Shown: positions 7,213 through 7,491 of the stretch, in pieces
Layout: every line of letters starts with the position of its first letter
How positions within the stretch are numbered: position 1 is the stretch's first letter
NCBI GenBank assembly: GCA_905235345.1
Contig: CAJOLO010000072.1
Span: forward strand, 1-7,491
Source of the DNA: an uncultured Lachnospiraceae bacterium
GTDB lineage: Bacteria > Bacillota > Clostridia > Lachnospirales > Lachnospiraceae
Length of the DNA: 7,491 nucleotides
Reading direction: 5' to 3'
The notes under the pieces: generated by a model
Told to the model about the DNA's origin: nothing
The model's database searches: none
Seen by the model: the letters and a program-made list of their open reading frames with translations, nothing else
Program-made: the position numbers and the translations under genes

Positions 7213-7491
7213 ATGGCAAGAGGAATATTTAATCCTAAGACGATGAAAGCGTTGCCAATCGGATATGATGATTTTGAGACAGTCATCAAGAAGAATTTGT
7301 ATTATGTGGATAAGACGTTGCTGATAAAAGATATATTGGACAGGGGAGCTCAGGTGAATCTGTTCACCCGCCCGAGAAGATTCGGGAAAACGCTCAACAT
7401 GAGCATGCTGGAATATTTCTTTGAGGATGGATGGGATATCGCAGGGAACAAGATGGAATGCAGGCATCTGTTCGACGGACTGAAGATAACA
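7213..7491 (+). CDS. AAA-ATPase-like protein (PF09820 type), 5' part, cut by window edge
   Basis: The first 93 codons of a gene that continues beyond the window. The start ATG 7213 has GTGAGGTGA (7198-7206) 6 bases upstream. The N-terminus carries the hallmarks of the AAA-ATPase-like family: LPIGYDDFETVI (about residues 14-25), YYVDKTLLIKDIL (about 30-42) and LFTRPRRFGKTLNMSML (about 50-66), in which RPRRFGKT is the family's nucleotide-binding (Walker A-like) segment. Full-length members usually have about 500-600 residues and end in a PD-(D/E)XK nuclease-like domain, which cannot be seen here. The family is present in many copies in Lachnospiraceae and Bacteroides genomes and its role is unknown, though links to mobile DNA or defence have been suggested. 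Hand-counted GC is about 43%, slightly above the upstream genes. It has its own promoter and is probably unrelated to the sulfatase cluster. Confidence 0.85.
   Translation, partial: MARGIFNPKTMKALPIGYDDFETVIKKNLYYVDKTLLIKDILDRGAQVNLFTRPRRFGKTLNMSMLEYFFEDGWDIAGNKMECRHLFDGLKIT

Noticed and set aside
6955..7467. Long reverse-strand open frame of 170 codons
   Set aside because: It overlaps the end of the second sulfatase and the recognisable AAA-ATPase-like gene on the + strand, and its translation shows no family motif. It is a shadow frame.
1..7491. CRISPR arrays, tRNA/rRNA genes, insertion sequences, riboswitches
   Set aside because: No regularly spaced direct repeats, transposase motifs, tRNA-like folds or known riboswitch cores were seen on reading either strand.

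Overview
The window looks like part of a low-GC Firmicutes genome, most likely a gut-type Clostridia/Lachnospiraceae. This is inferred from AT-rich codon use, strong AGGAG-like ribosome binding sites, a MKKK-type lipoprotein signal on the solute-binding protein, and a partial AAA-ATPase-like/PD-(D/E)XK family gene, a family that is very common in that group. No taxonomic marker is present, so the assignment is soft. All genes that can be supported lie on the + strand.

Layout: (1) positions 29-2938 encode a complete ABC importer of the nitrate/sulfonate/taurine (SsuABC/TauABC-like) family in the order ATPase, permease, lipoprotein solute-binding protein. (2) Only 11 bases after the binding-protein gene begins a 653-residue class III (metallo-beta-lactamase fold) alkylsulfatase related to SdsA1. 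(3) A 16-bp perfect hairpin with a T-run follows, then a second, diverged alkylsulfatase paralogue of about 654 residues. (4) After a 208-base spacer with a good sigma-A-type promoter, a separate AAA-ATPase-like gene begins and runs off the right edge.

Working model (inference): the binding protein and permease capture and import an organosulfur anion, probably an aliphatic sulfate ester (R-O-SO3-). The two sulfatases, which lack any signal peptide and so should be cytoplasmic, cleave it to an alcohol plus inorganic sulfate. The best-known alkylsulfatases of this class are exported or periplasmic. A cytoplasmic pair tied to a dedicated importer would be a different arrangement, closer in logic to the Pseudomonas ats sulfate-ester uptake cluster. 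The two enzymes differ at a predicted metal ligand (Glu in the first, Asp in the second) and strongly in their C-terminal SCP2-like domains, so they may handle different substrates. Substrate, operon structure and activity cannot be settled from sequence alone.
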